From: Phycisphaeraceae bacterium
Lineage (GTDB): Bacteria > Planctomycetota > Phycisphaerae > Phycisphaerales > Zrk34
Assembly: GCA_028281485.1 (NCBI GenBank)
Contig: JANQJT010000328.1
Span: 1 to 6,146 of the forward strand
Length of the DNA stretch: 6,146 bases
Reading direction: 5' to 3'
The notes beneath the pieces were generated by a model. It saw only the letters and a list, made by a program, of their open reading frames with translations. It had not been told where the DNA came from and made no database searches. Position 1 is the first letter of the stretch; each line of letters begins with the position of its first letter. Of this stretch, positions 1 through 5,946 are shown piece by piece. The position numbers were made by a program, and so were the translations under genes.

Positions 1-824
1 TAGGCCGAGGCGCGCGTCTGGATGCCGCTGTTGAAAGCGATCTGGTGTGCCGCCTCGTGGATCGTTTGTTGGATATTGCCGTAGGCCGCGGCCCGCTCGT
101 AGGCGCGGCGATGAGCGGACAAACGCGCCCGGGTACTGTTCAGTCGGCCCTGCTGTCGCTTGTCCTGCGCCGCCTCGCCGACCAGCCGCTGCACCTCGTT
201 CTCCAGCTTCTGAATCTCCAGCACCGTGTCTTTCAGCTGCGGCGAGTAGTGGATGTTGAAAAACGAAACGCGGTTGGTGCGCTGCGAGTAATACCCGCTG
301 GACCAGTTGTGCTCGATCCTGTCCACCTCGCGCGCATACGCCAGGTAGTCGTCGTGCGTGTTGAACATGAGGCAGACCATGCGGTGCTGCAGCGGCACGG
401 GCTTGAAACCCGCCTTACGCATCTGGTCGTGGAACTGGTCGTACGCCATCTCCAGCGTGCGGGCGCGGCTGTCGGCCCAGCTGTGCCGCCCGTCGTACAG
501 GATCAGGTAGTGCTCGGAGGCGCTGAGAAAAAACCCTTCACCGAAGTCCCGCGCGAGCTGCTGACGCAACGCGGGATTGTCCGGCACACCCAACGCGCGA
601 TCGATCTTCCAGATGTTCCGATAGGCAACGGCGTGGTCGGGATCGATCGACAGCACCCTGCGGTAGGTGTTGGCGGCCTGGGCGAACTGCTTCTGACCGG
701 CCAGGCGCCGGGCGTGATCCATCAGCGCTTCGATGCGCGCCGCGTCGGTCGCGTGCGCAGCCGCGATGACCACACCGAGCAGGGCCAGCAGGAAAGTTGA
801 ACTGATTATCCTGTTCCGCATCAT
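1..824 (-). CDS. Secreted TPR-like/DUF1570 protein with HEAAH motif, N-terminal part
   Basis: The minus strand is open from an ATG pair at 819-824 to the window edge, giving 274 residues with no stop; the C-terminal part lies outside. Residues 1-25 look like a Sec signal peptide: an Arg near the start, a hydrophobic run (FLLALLGVVIAAA) and an A-H-A cleavage motif at 23-25, so the product is probably exported. Residues about 30-70 resemble one TPR unit (FAQAANTYRRVLSIDPDHA). Residues about 200-250 are charged and helical, possibly coiled coil. At 256-260 is HEAAH, followed by QIAFNSGIQTR, which matches my memory of the DUF1570 family (HEATHQLAFNTG-type). The HExxH pattern suggests a zinc peptidase fold, but the third ligand and activity cannot be seen and the substrate is unknown. 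It lies 161 bases downstream of topA on the same strand. Family call fairly sure, function unknown. Confidence 0.8.
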   Translation of the reverse strand, partial: MMRNRIISSTFLLALLGVVIAAAHATDAARIEALMDHARRLAGQKQFAQAANTYRRVLSIDPDHAVAYRNIWKIDRALGVPDNPALRQQLARDFGEGFFLSASEHYLILYDGRHSWADSRARTLEMAYDQFHDQMRKAGFKPVPLQHRMVCLMFNTHDDYLAYAREVDRIEHNWSSGYYSQRTNRVSFFNIHYSPQLKDTVLEIQKLENEVQRLVGEAAQDKRQQGRLNSTRARLSAHRRAYERAAAYGNIQQTIHEAAHQIAFNSGIQTRASA

Positions 825-826
825 CG

Positions 827-830
827 CTCC
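827..830 (-). promoter_or_regulatory. Ribosome binding site of the DUF1570 gene
   Basis: On the minus strand GGAG lies 2 bases before the first ATG (822-824) and 5 bases before the second, in-frame ATG (819-821). The spacing favours initiation at the second ATG, which would shorten the protein by one residue and leave the signal peptide unchanged. Confidence 0.5.
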
Positions 831-862
831 GTGATCGTAGGGCTCGGTATACACCGGATCAA

Positions 863-879
863 TCGACTGAGTGGGTCGA
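863..879. repeat. Short inverted repeat upstream of the DUF1570 gene
   Basis: TCGAC and GTCGA form perfect 5-base arms around a 7-base centre, about 40 bases upstream of the DUF1570 start. It could be a small operator or leader hairpin, but arms this short occur by chance in GC-rich DNA. No clear -35/-10 pair was found next to it. The rest of the 825-985 gap holds only the two hairpins listed separately. Confidence 0.2.
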
Positions 880-927
880 CGCGGGTGATACGTCCCCGCC
901 GCGCCGCTTGTTCGTTCAGCTTATAAG

Positions 928-956
928 ACGCTGTGGACGCGTGATCCACGCCGCGT
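928..956 (-). terminator. Hairpin between topA and the DUF1570 gene, terminator-like but without a T tract
   Basis: Read on the minus strand, ACGC-ggc-GTGGA, a 7-base loop, then TCCAC-a-GCGT can fold into a 9-pair stem with an internal loop, about 30 bases after the topA stop. It is followed by CTTATAAG, not a run of T, so it is not a standard intrinsic terminator. It may stabilise the topA transcript end or attenuate read-through into the downstream gene. Confidence 0.3.
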
Positions 957-961
957 TAATC

Positions 962-985
962 CCGAATAGATTGCAAAAGATTCGG
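962..985 (-). repeat. Inverted repeat directly after the topA stop codon
   Basis: CCGAAT and ATTCGG form perfect 6-base arms around a 12-base loop, beginning at the base after the topA TGA (986-988). The loop contains TTTT but no T tract follows the stem. It could be a 3' end hairpin of the topA mRNA; the stem is weak and the role uncertain. Confidence 0.25.
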
Positions 986-3682
986 TCAGGCCTCGGCCAT
1001 CTCCGCGTCCGACTCGGCCGGCTCCTCGGCACCCTCGACACGCGGTATGTACGGCTCGGCGTCGGTGATCACCCGGCCGTCGAGGGTCTTGATCTGCTTG
1101 ACGGGGTTGGCCTTCTCGTGATTCATCAGCGCCAGTTCCCACTTCTTCTGCTCGTCCTCGTCCAGCGACTTCCACCCCACACGCCCGCGACACTTGGGGA
1201 ACCGATTGCAGCTCAGCCACGGCCCACGCTTGCTGCGGCGCAGGTTCATCACGCCCTCGTCGCACTTGTTGCAGGGGATGTCCGTCAGCAGCGGCGGCGG
1301 GCTCGGCAGCTTCACCGCGCCGTTCTTGTCCAGGTTCACGATGCCCTTGCAGTCCGGGTAGTCGCTGCACGAAAGGAACGGCCCGAACCGACCCGTCCGC
1401 TTGATCATCGGCTTGCCGCACTCGGGACACGCGATGTCCGTCTCTTCGGGGTTGTGTGGCACGCCCTCGCGGTCGACCGGCGCCGCGTACTTGCAGTCCG
1501 GGTAACGCGAGCAGCTCAGGAAACGCCCGTTACGACCGAAGCGGTACACCGTATCGGCTCCGCACTCGCCACACTTGTATGGCGCCGGCTGCGTCTCGGC
1601 TTTGGCGTGCGTCATCGCCTCGTGCGCCGAATCGAGGTTTTCCTTGAACGGGTTGTAGAACTTGTGAAGGAACTCGACCCAGTCGTGGTGCTGTTCTTCC
1701 ACGGCGTCCAGCTCCTCCTCCATCCAGCGCGTGTAGCCGACGTCCATGATCTTCGGGAATCCCTCGATCAGCTTGTCGGTCAAGACCTCACCGAGGTCGG
1801 TCGAGTGGAAGCGGCCGTTGAGTTTTTCCACGTACTTGCGGTTCTGCACCACCTGAATGATCGACGCGTACGTCGACGGCCGACCGATGCCCTCGCTCTC
1901 GAGCTTGCGCACCAGCGACGCCTCGCTGTAACGCGGCGGGGGGCTGGTGAACTGCTGGATCGGATCGATCTGCAGCGCCGCCATTGGCTGGCCCTGTTCG
2001 ACGTGGGGCAGGATCGCCTCGTCGGCCGGGTGCGGGATGCCCGCGACCTTGTAAAAACCGTCAAACAGCAGCGTCCGGCCGTTGCCCTTGAACACCAGCT
2101 CGCTCGCACCGCTGCCGCCGGCGATCAACACCGTCGTCGCGTTCCACTCGGCCGGCGTCATCTGACAGGACACGAAGCGGTTCCAGATCAGCGTGTAAAG
2201 CTTGTGCTGACGCTCGTCCAGTGATCGCTTTACAGCCGGATCGTCCGGACGCAGCGACACATCGGTGGGGCGGATCGCCTCGTGTGCCTCCTGCGCCGCC
2301 TTGTTCGACGAGCTGTAGAAGTTCGGCTTGTCCGGCAGGTACTTGGCGCCGTACTGCGACTGGATAAAGTTCCGCGCCATCTCGATGGCCTGACCCGACA
2401 GGTGAGTCGAGTCGGTACGCATGTAGGTGATCAGACCCACGGCGCCCTGGCTGTTGATCTCGACGCCCTCGTAGAGCTGCTGGGCGGTGCGCATCGTCAC
2501 CTGCGCGGTGAAAGAGAGCTGATTAGCCGCGGCCTGTTGCAGCGTGCTGGTGATGAACGGCGCGTTGGGCCGGCTCTTGGTGAGCTTGGTCTGTACCGAC
2601 TTAATCTTCCAGTCGGGCTCACCCGCCAAATCACCGATCAGCGTGATCTTGTTCTCAGCAGGGCCCTTGCCCTTCGGGTCGGGTGTGACCTGTTTTTCGG
2701 AGAGCACGAAGCCGGCCTTCTCGGCGACGGCCAGCGCCGCGTCGACATCGGACGCCTCGAACTTCTTGCCGCCGAACTCCACCAGTTCCGTCAGCAACCC
2801 GTCGCAATCGGCCAACCACCCCAGCTTCTCGCGCACGCTGCGCCCGTTGACCGTGCGACCGTTCTTCTTCTCCGGCGCATCAGCCAGCCACCGGGCCCAG
2901 CCCGCGCGGTTCTTCGCGGCGTTGGCGATGTCGGCCGAGAAGATGCCGTTGATCTTCCAGAACTCATCGGGGATGAACGCGCGGATTTCGCGTTCGCGTT
3001 CGACCACCAGCCGCACCGCCACCGACTGCACACGACCCGCACTCAGACCACCGGCCACCTTCTTCCACAGAAGCGGCGAGACCTGGTAGCCCACGATGCG
3101 ATCGAGAATACGCCGCGCCTGTTGGGCGTTGACCTTGTCCAGGTCCAGCTTGAGCGGGTGCTCGAAGGCGCGGTGGATTTCGTCCTTGGTGATCGCGTTG
3201 AAGACGACGCGCTTGGCGTGAGTCTCATCTATATTAAGGGCCTGCGCCAGGTGCCACGCGATCGCCTCTCCCTCGCGATCAAGGTCGGTTGCCAGCCAGA
3301 CGCCGTCGGCCTGCTTGGCCGCACGCTTGAGCGCCGTCACCGTCGTGCCCTTGCCGTCGATCACCTCGTAGGTGGGGGCGAAATCGTTGGCCAGGTCCAC
3401 GCCCGGCACCGGATGATCGGTGCGCTTGGCGCCCTTGGGCGGCTTGGAGGGCAAGTCGCGTACGTGGCCGACGCTCGCCGCCACCACGTAGTCCGAGCCC
3501 AGGTACTTGTTGATCGTCTTGGCCTTGGCCGGGGATTCCACGATCACCAGTTGCTTGCCCGAGGCGTTGGGGATCTCCTGACGACGCGAACGACCCCCGC
3601 TCGAACGGCTCGCAGACTTCTTGGCCGTCTTCTTGGCGGTCTTCTTCTTGGTCGTCTTCTTTTTGGTTGTCTTTTTCGCCAT
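986..3682 (-). CDS. topA: DNA topoisomerase I (type IA)
   Basis: Complete 898-residue enzyme that relaxes negatively supercoiled DNA by nicking and passing one strand, acting on the nucleoid. Residues 1-35 are a lysine-rich tail (KKTTKKKTTKKKTAKK). The TOPRIM domain begins near 44 with the VIVESPAKAKTI motif (E49) and has the Mg-binding DLDREGE motif (D133, D135, E137). GLSAGRVQS lies at 212-220. The catalytic tyrosine is Y420 in GLITYMRTDST. GIGRPSTYASI lies at 598-608. Three four-cysteine zinc ribbons follow: C704/707/724/730, C752/755/772/778 and C804/807/825/831. An acidic, Ala/Glu-rich tail ends the protein. Between FW241-242 and PFITST375-380 it is about 60-70 residues longer than my recollection of the E. 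coli enzyme. The ATG at 3680-3682 is chosen because the lysine tail starts there and an in-frame upstream start is not needed; only a weak GGA precedes it. All catalytic residues I can check are present. Confidence 0.97.
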   Translation of the reverse strand: MAKKTTKKKTTKKKTAKKTAKKSASRSSGGRSRRQEIPNASGKQLVIVESPAKAKTINKYLGSDYVVAASVGHVRDLPSKPPKGAKRTDHPVPGVDLANDFAPTYEVIDGKGTTVTALKRAAKQADGVWLATDLDREGEAIAWHLAQALNIDETHAKRVVFNAITKDEIHRAFEHPLKLDLDKVNAQQARRILDRIVGYQVSPLLWKKVAGGLSAGRVQSVAVRLVVEREREIRAFIPDEFWKINGIFSADIANAAKNRAGWARWLADAPEKKNGRTVNGRSVREKLGWLADCDGLLTELVEFGGKKFEASDVDAALAVAEKAGFVLSEKQVTPDPKGKGPAENKITLIGDLAGEPDWKIKSVQTKLTKSRPNAPFITSTLQQAAANQLSFTAQVTMRTAQQLYEGVEINSQGAVGLITYMRTDSTHLSGQAIEMARNFIQSQYGAKYLPDKPNFYSSSNKAAQEAHEAIRPTDVSLRPDDPAVKRSLDERQHKLYTLIWNRFVSCQMTPAEWNATTVLIAGGSGASELVFKGNGRTLLFDGFYKVAGIPHPADEAILPHVEQGQPMAALQIDPIQQFTSPPPRYSEASLVRKLESEGIGRPSTYASIIQVVQNRKYVEKLNGRFHSTDLGEVLTDKLIEGFPKIMDVGYTRWMEEELDAVEEQHHDWVEFLHKFYNPFKENLDSAHEAMTHAKAETQPAPYKCGECGADTVYRFGRNGRFLSCSRYPDCKYAAPVDREGVPHNPEETDIACPECGKPMIKRTGRFGPFLSCSDYPDCKGIVNLDKNGAVKLPSPPPLLTDIPCNKCDEGVMNLRRSKRGPWLSCNRFPKCRGRVGWKSLDEDEQKKWELALMNHEKANPVKQIKTLDGRVITDAEPYIPRVEGAEEPAESDAEMAEA

Positions 3683-3701
3683 CGCGTCCGGTAAATCCTC
3701 A

Positions 3702-3733
3702 ATCGGCTCGGGCCTCTGCCCGTCTATCGGCTC
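3702..3733 (-). repeat. Direct repeat flanking a small hairpin in the topA leader
   Basis: On the minus strand the octamer GAGCCGAT occurs twice, at 3726-3733 and 3702-3709, with a 24-base period. Between and partly overlapping the second copy, CGGG and CCCG (3719-3722 and 3709-3712) can pair around a 6-base loop. The element lies between the predicted topA -10 box and the start codon. It could be a protein-binding or RNA leader site, or chance. Confidence 0.25.
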
Positions 3734-3746
3734 AAGGCGGGGGATT

Positions 3747-3773
3747 CTTATAGATAGCTTGGGGCCACGTCAA
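3747..3773 (-). promoter_or_regulatory. Probable topA promoter
   Basis: On the minus strand TTGACG (3768-3773, 5 of 6 to the sigma-70 -35 consensus) is followed after 15 bases by TATAAG (3747-3752, 5 of 6 to the -10 consensus). The spacer is about 2 bases shorter than ideal. Transcription would start near 3740 and give a leader of roughly 58 bases. This would let topA be expressed apart from the miaA cluster upstream. Whether planctomycete sigma factors follow this consensus closely is an assumption. Confidence 0.5.
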
Positions 3774-3845
3774 ATCCCCCCCTCCAGGACCCGCAAACGG
3801 GACAAGGGTAGGCGAGGTCAACCTAAATACATGATTAATAGCCGG

Positions 3846-4841
3846 TTACGGCGTGCCGGAGGGGGTGATTTTGTCTGCCACAATGGCCGTCGCTTTTTTT
3901 ATCATCGCCTCGGGATTGTCCGGATCGGCCTCGATCCAGTGCACACCGCGAAACCGCTTCAACCAGGTCCGCTGCCCCTTGGCGAATCGCCGGGTTTCGA
4001 TTTTCACCCGCTCAAACGCCTCCTCAGCTGACATCTGCCCCTGCAGGTACGCCAGCACCTGTTTCGTGCCCAACGCCTCGCGGGCCTGCTTGCCCAGCAG
4101 ATCGGTGGATTCCAGCCGACGTGTTTCCGCGACCAAATCCTCACTACCGTCTTCGGGATGGAACATCAGCTTCACCCGCTGATTGATGCGGCGGTTGATC
4201 GCCTCGGTCTCCCATCGCAGCCCAAGCAGGATCGGGTTGTGTCGGTAAGAAGGAGCGGGGCGGTTGTCGCTGTCATCGGCGAACGCGCCATCGGTCCACT
4301 CGTTCTGCCACGCGCTGATCGGTTTGCCGGTGATGTGCATGACCTCCAGCGCGCGAACGATGCGCTTGTGGTCGTTGGGATGGATGCGCTCGGCGCCGGC
4401 CGGGTCGACGGCGCGCAGCTGCTCGTGCAGCTGTTGGGCGGGGACTTCCTCCAGCGTCTTGCGATACGCCTCATCGCTGCCGGGTCCCTCGAAAAAACCT
4501 TCCAGCAGCGCCTTGAGATACAGGTTCGTCCCACCCACCACGATCGGCAGCTTGCCGCGCGATTGGATGTCCGCGATCGCCTTCTCCGCCGCCTCGTAGA
4601 AATCCGCCACGGTCCACGGCTCGGTCGGCTCGACGATATCCACCAGGTGATGCAACACCGCGTCGCGCTCGGCCCGCGTCGGCTTGGCCGTGCCCGCGTC
4701 GAGAAGACGGTACACCTGCATCGAGTCGGCGTTGACGATCTCCCCATCGAACAATTGCGCCAGCGCCACCGCCAGCGCACTCTTGCCGCCCGCGGTCGGG
4801 CCGAGGATGACGACGATGCGTGAAGGGTCGGACGCGTTCAC
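3846..4841 (-). CDS. miaA: tRNA dimethylallyltransferase (tRNA A37 prenylation)
   Basis: Cytosolic enzyme that transfers a dimethylallyl group from DMAPP to N6 of adenosine-37 in tRNAs reading UNN codons. The protein is 331 aa, close to the usual 300-320. The P-loop GPTAGGKS is at 14-21, DSMQVYR at 39-45 (D39 the likely catalytic base), AGTAKPT at 49-55, GGTNLYLKALLEG at 103-115, and HPNDHKRIVRALEV at 154-167. The C-terminal segment has ETRRFAKGQRTWLKRF at 282-297. Where many homologues have GYRQ or GYKE, this one reads GTKQ at 258-261. Start: GTG at 4839-4841, whose GTGA overlaps the TGA of the DinB-like gene; it places the P-loop at the normal distance from the N-terminus and no ATG is suitable. 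The Shine-Dalgarno match is weak, so translation is probably coupled. A further in-frame GTG at 4875-4877 is less likely. No clear terminator follows the TAA. Confidence 0.95.
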   Translation of the reverse strand: MNASDPSRIVVILGPTAGGKSALAVALAQLFDGEIVNADSMQVYRLLDAGTAKPTRAERDAVLHHLVDIVEPTEPWTVADFYEAAEKAIADIQSRGKLPIVVGGTNLYLKALLEGFFEGPGSDEAYRKTLEEVPAQQLHEQLRAVDPAGAERIHPNDHKRIVRALEVMHITGKPISAWQNEWTDGAFADDSDNRPAPSYRHNPILLGLRWETEAINRRINQRVKLMFHPEDGSEDLVAETRRLESTDLLGKQAREALGTKQVLAYLQGQMSAEEAFERVKIETRRFAKGQRTWLKRFRGVHWIEADPDNPEAMIKKATAIVADKITPSGTP

Positions 4842-5422
4842 GCCACGGGCCCCGTGACGCTCGGCGTCATCGACCACGCGTACCCGTGATCCAACATGCG
4901 TCGCATCAACCCGATCTGTCCGCCGTGGTGCGTCCAGTGCCAGATGTAATGCAACAACAACCCGCGGATGGAAACCGATTTCACGCCACGGGGAAACGGT
5001 TGTCCCTCGGCGGCGGTCAGCACCGCATCGATGTCTTCGATCCGAGAGATCAGCGGCTTGGTATAGCCCTCGCGCACGTTGCGCGCCTCTTCGATCAGCG
5101 CCGCTGCGCTGCGCTGCATGACGGGGAAACGATCGCTCGGCTTGATGTCCGCCAGGTCCGGCGGCAGCGGCTCGCCGGTGGCTAAACCCAGCCACGTCGT
5201 CTCGCCCCACGTCATGTGGCTGACCAGCATCTGGATCGAGTTCACACAGCCGGTCGGCTTGGCCTGCAGGTCGTCGTCGCTCAGGTCCGCGATCAGGTCG
5301 AACACGCGCTCCGATAGTTCGTCCAGCATGCCGACGTACACCGCCGCGTCCGCGTTGGCGTAGTTCGGGATTGGCGCGAAGTTGTACCGGCGCGGTCGGC
5401 CCTGTTTCTTGTCGTCACTCAT
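4838..5422 (-). CDS. DinB-like (DinB_2/DUF664-type) four-helix-bundle protein
   Basis: A 194-residue protein of the DinB/YfiT-like metal-binding superfamily, whose members include thiol-dependent S-transferases and many proteins of unknown role. It is not the DNA polymerase IV also called DinB. Evidence is the pattern of a histidine in an early helix, SHMTWGETTWLGL (H69), and HYIWHWTHHGGQIGLMRR near 158-175, where H162 and H166 make the expected HxxxH pair of a three-His metal site. Length is somewhat over the usual 150-180 because of a basic N-terminal extension (MSDDKKQGRPRR). There is no signal peptide or membrane segment, so it should be cytosolic. The ATG at 5420-5422 overlaps the yjbQ end by 8 bases and has AAGGTG 7 bases upstream. 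Its stop overlaps the miaA GTG. Substrate and partner thiol are unknown. Confidence 0.8.
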   Translation of the reverse strand: MSDDKKQGRPRRYNFAPIPNYANADAAVYVGMLDELSERVFDLIADLSDDDLQAKPTGCVNSIQMLVSHMTWGETTWLGLATGEPLPPDLADIKPSDRFPVMQRSAAALIEEARNVREGYTKPLISRIEDIDAVLTAAEGQPFPRGVKSVSIRGLLLHYIWHWTHHGGQIGLMRRMLDHGYAWSMTPSVTGPVA

Positions 5423-5816
5423 CTTTGATCACCTTGATGTGCGCCTTGCGGGTGCGCGGTCCGTCAAACTCACAAAAGTAAATCCCCTGCCACGTGCCCA
5501 GCACCAATTCGCCGGACTCGATCAGCACCGTCACGCTCGAGCCCATCATCGACGCCTTTACGTGAGACGCGCTGTTGCCCTCCGCGTGCCGGTAGAAAGG
5601 CTGACGCCAGGGGACCATCAGGTCCAGCTGTTTCAAGAAGTCGTGCACGACGTCCGGGTCGGCGTTCTCGTTGATCGTCACGCCCGCCGTGGTGTGCGGC
5701 ACGTAGACCACCACCCGCCCCGACGCCACGCCCGCTTCGCCGGCCACTTGCCTCACCCGATGCGTGATCTCCACCATCTGGTCCCGGCTCTCCGTCGATA
5801 CCGTCAAAGTCTCCAT
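5415..5816 (-). CDS. yjbQ: YjbQ/UPF0047 family protein
   Basis: A 133-residue single-domain protein of the YjbQ (UPF0047, TIGR00149) family. Some homologues were reported to have weak thiamine-phosphate synthase activity; the physiological role is unsettled. Family marks are HTTAGVTINENADPD (41-55), VHD at 57-59, SHVKASMMG (84-92), LGTWQGIYF (106-114) and CEFDGPRTR (115-123). Conserved H41, H58 and H85 are candidates for the active or metal-binding site. The start is taken at ATG 5814-5816 because homologues begin with a METLTV-like strand. A GTG six codons upstream (5832-5834) would add VRYDGA, and it lies on the far side of a -10-like TATGAT. It is first in the group with the DinB-like gene and miaA, and divergent from pgk. 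Confidence 0.88.
   Translation of the reverse strand: METLTVSTESRDQMVEITHRVRQVAGEAGVASGRVVVYVPHTTAGVTINENADPDVVHDFLKQLDLMVPWRQPFYRHAEGNSASHVKASMMGSSVTVLIESGELVLGTWQGIYFCEFDGPRTRKAHIKVIKDE
5430..5435 (-). promoter_or_regulatory. Ribosome binding site of the DinB-like gene
   Basis: AAGGTG on the minus strand lies 7 bases before the ATG at 5420-5422, inside the last codons of yjbQ. It supports the chosen start and independent or re-initiated translation of the DinB-like protein from the shared message. Confidence 0.6.
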
Positions 5817-5822
5817 CGCCCC

Positions 5823-5828
5823 ATCATA
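5823..5828 (-). promoter_or_regulatory. Candidate -10 box of the yjbQ-DinB-miaA transcript
   Basis: TATGAT (5 of 6 to TATAAT) ends exactly 6 bases before the A of the yjbQ ATG, so the predicted transcript start would coincide with the start codon (leaderless arrangement). The hexamer at the standard -35 distance, CAACCG (5846-5851), is a poor match. Only GGGG, 2 bases before the ATG, resembles a Shine-Dalgarno site, at a poor distance. Confidence 0.4.
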
Positions 5829-5848
5829 ACGCACCGCTAACCGCCCGG

Positions 5849-5877
5849 TTGCCCCAACGCCCGACCCTCTCTACATT
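5849..5877 (+). promoter_or_regulatory. Candidate pgk promoter
   Basis: TTGCCC (5849-5854) and TACATT (5872-5877) are separated by 17 bases; each matches 4 of 6 consensus positions. The start of transcription would fall near 5884, giving a leader of about 60 bases that contains the hairpin and ribosome binding site listed below. Its position would overlap the -35 region of the divergent yjbQ promoter. Confidence 0.4.
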
Positions 5878-5911
5878 GGCCCGTCCACGAACCCCCCAAC
5901 CCACGGCCCGA

Positions 5912-5926
5912 GCCGGTCCGACCGGC
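5912..5926 (+). promoter_or_regulatory. Hairpin in the pgk leader
   Basis: GCCGGT and ACCGGC are perfect 6-base arms around a CCG loop, 9 bases before the GAGGA ribosome binding site. In RNA it would be a compact GC stem that might affect mRNA stability or ribosome access. It could also be an operator for a dimeric protein. No T run follows, so it is not an intrinsic terminator. Confidence 0.35.
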
Positions 5927-5935
5927 CCCAGAACC

Positions 5936-5940
5936 GAGGA
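5936..5940 (+). promoter_or_regulatory. Ribosome binding site of pgk
   Basis: GAGGA, 6 bases before the ATG at 5947, is a good Shine-Dalgarno match at good spacing and fixes the pgk start. Confidence 0.75.
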
Positions 5941-5946
5941 AACACC

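Noticed and set aside
45..800. Plus-strand open frame of 251 codons at the left edge
   Set aside because: It lies opposite the DUF1570 gene, which has a signal peptide, a family motif and a ribosome binding site. The plus frame has none of these.
3592..3676. Tandem repeat or low-complexity DNA of mobile origin at the topA 5' end
   Set aside because: The repeated TTCTTGG/TCTTC units simply encode the lysine-rich tail in frame with topA; there are no flanking duplications or element genes.
908..3694. Two long plus-strand open frames (438 and 470 codons) opposite topA
   Set aside because: They are antisense to a clear topA. They are rich in Arg, Leu, Val and His, as expected from mirrored GC-rich codons, and show no recognisable domain or ribosome binding site.
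3776..3845. Terminator after miaA
   Set aside because: A CCCG-TTTG-CGGG mini-stem and a G7 run exist on the minus strand, but there is no T tract and the stem is only 4 pairs.
4158..4823. Plus-strand frame of 221 codons opposite miaA
   Set aside because: Its composition is typical of an antisense shadow, and miaA motifs are unambiguous on the other strand.
4842..5210. Upstream extension of the miaA frame by 123 codons
   Set aside because: This part overlaps the DinB-like gene in another frame and has no MiaA-like sequence. The P-loop sits at the usual place if translation begins at 4841.
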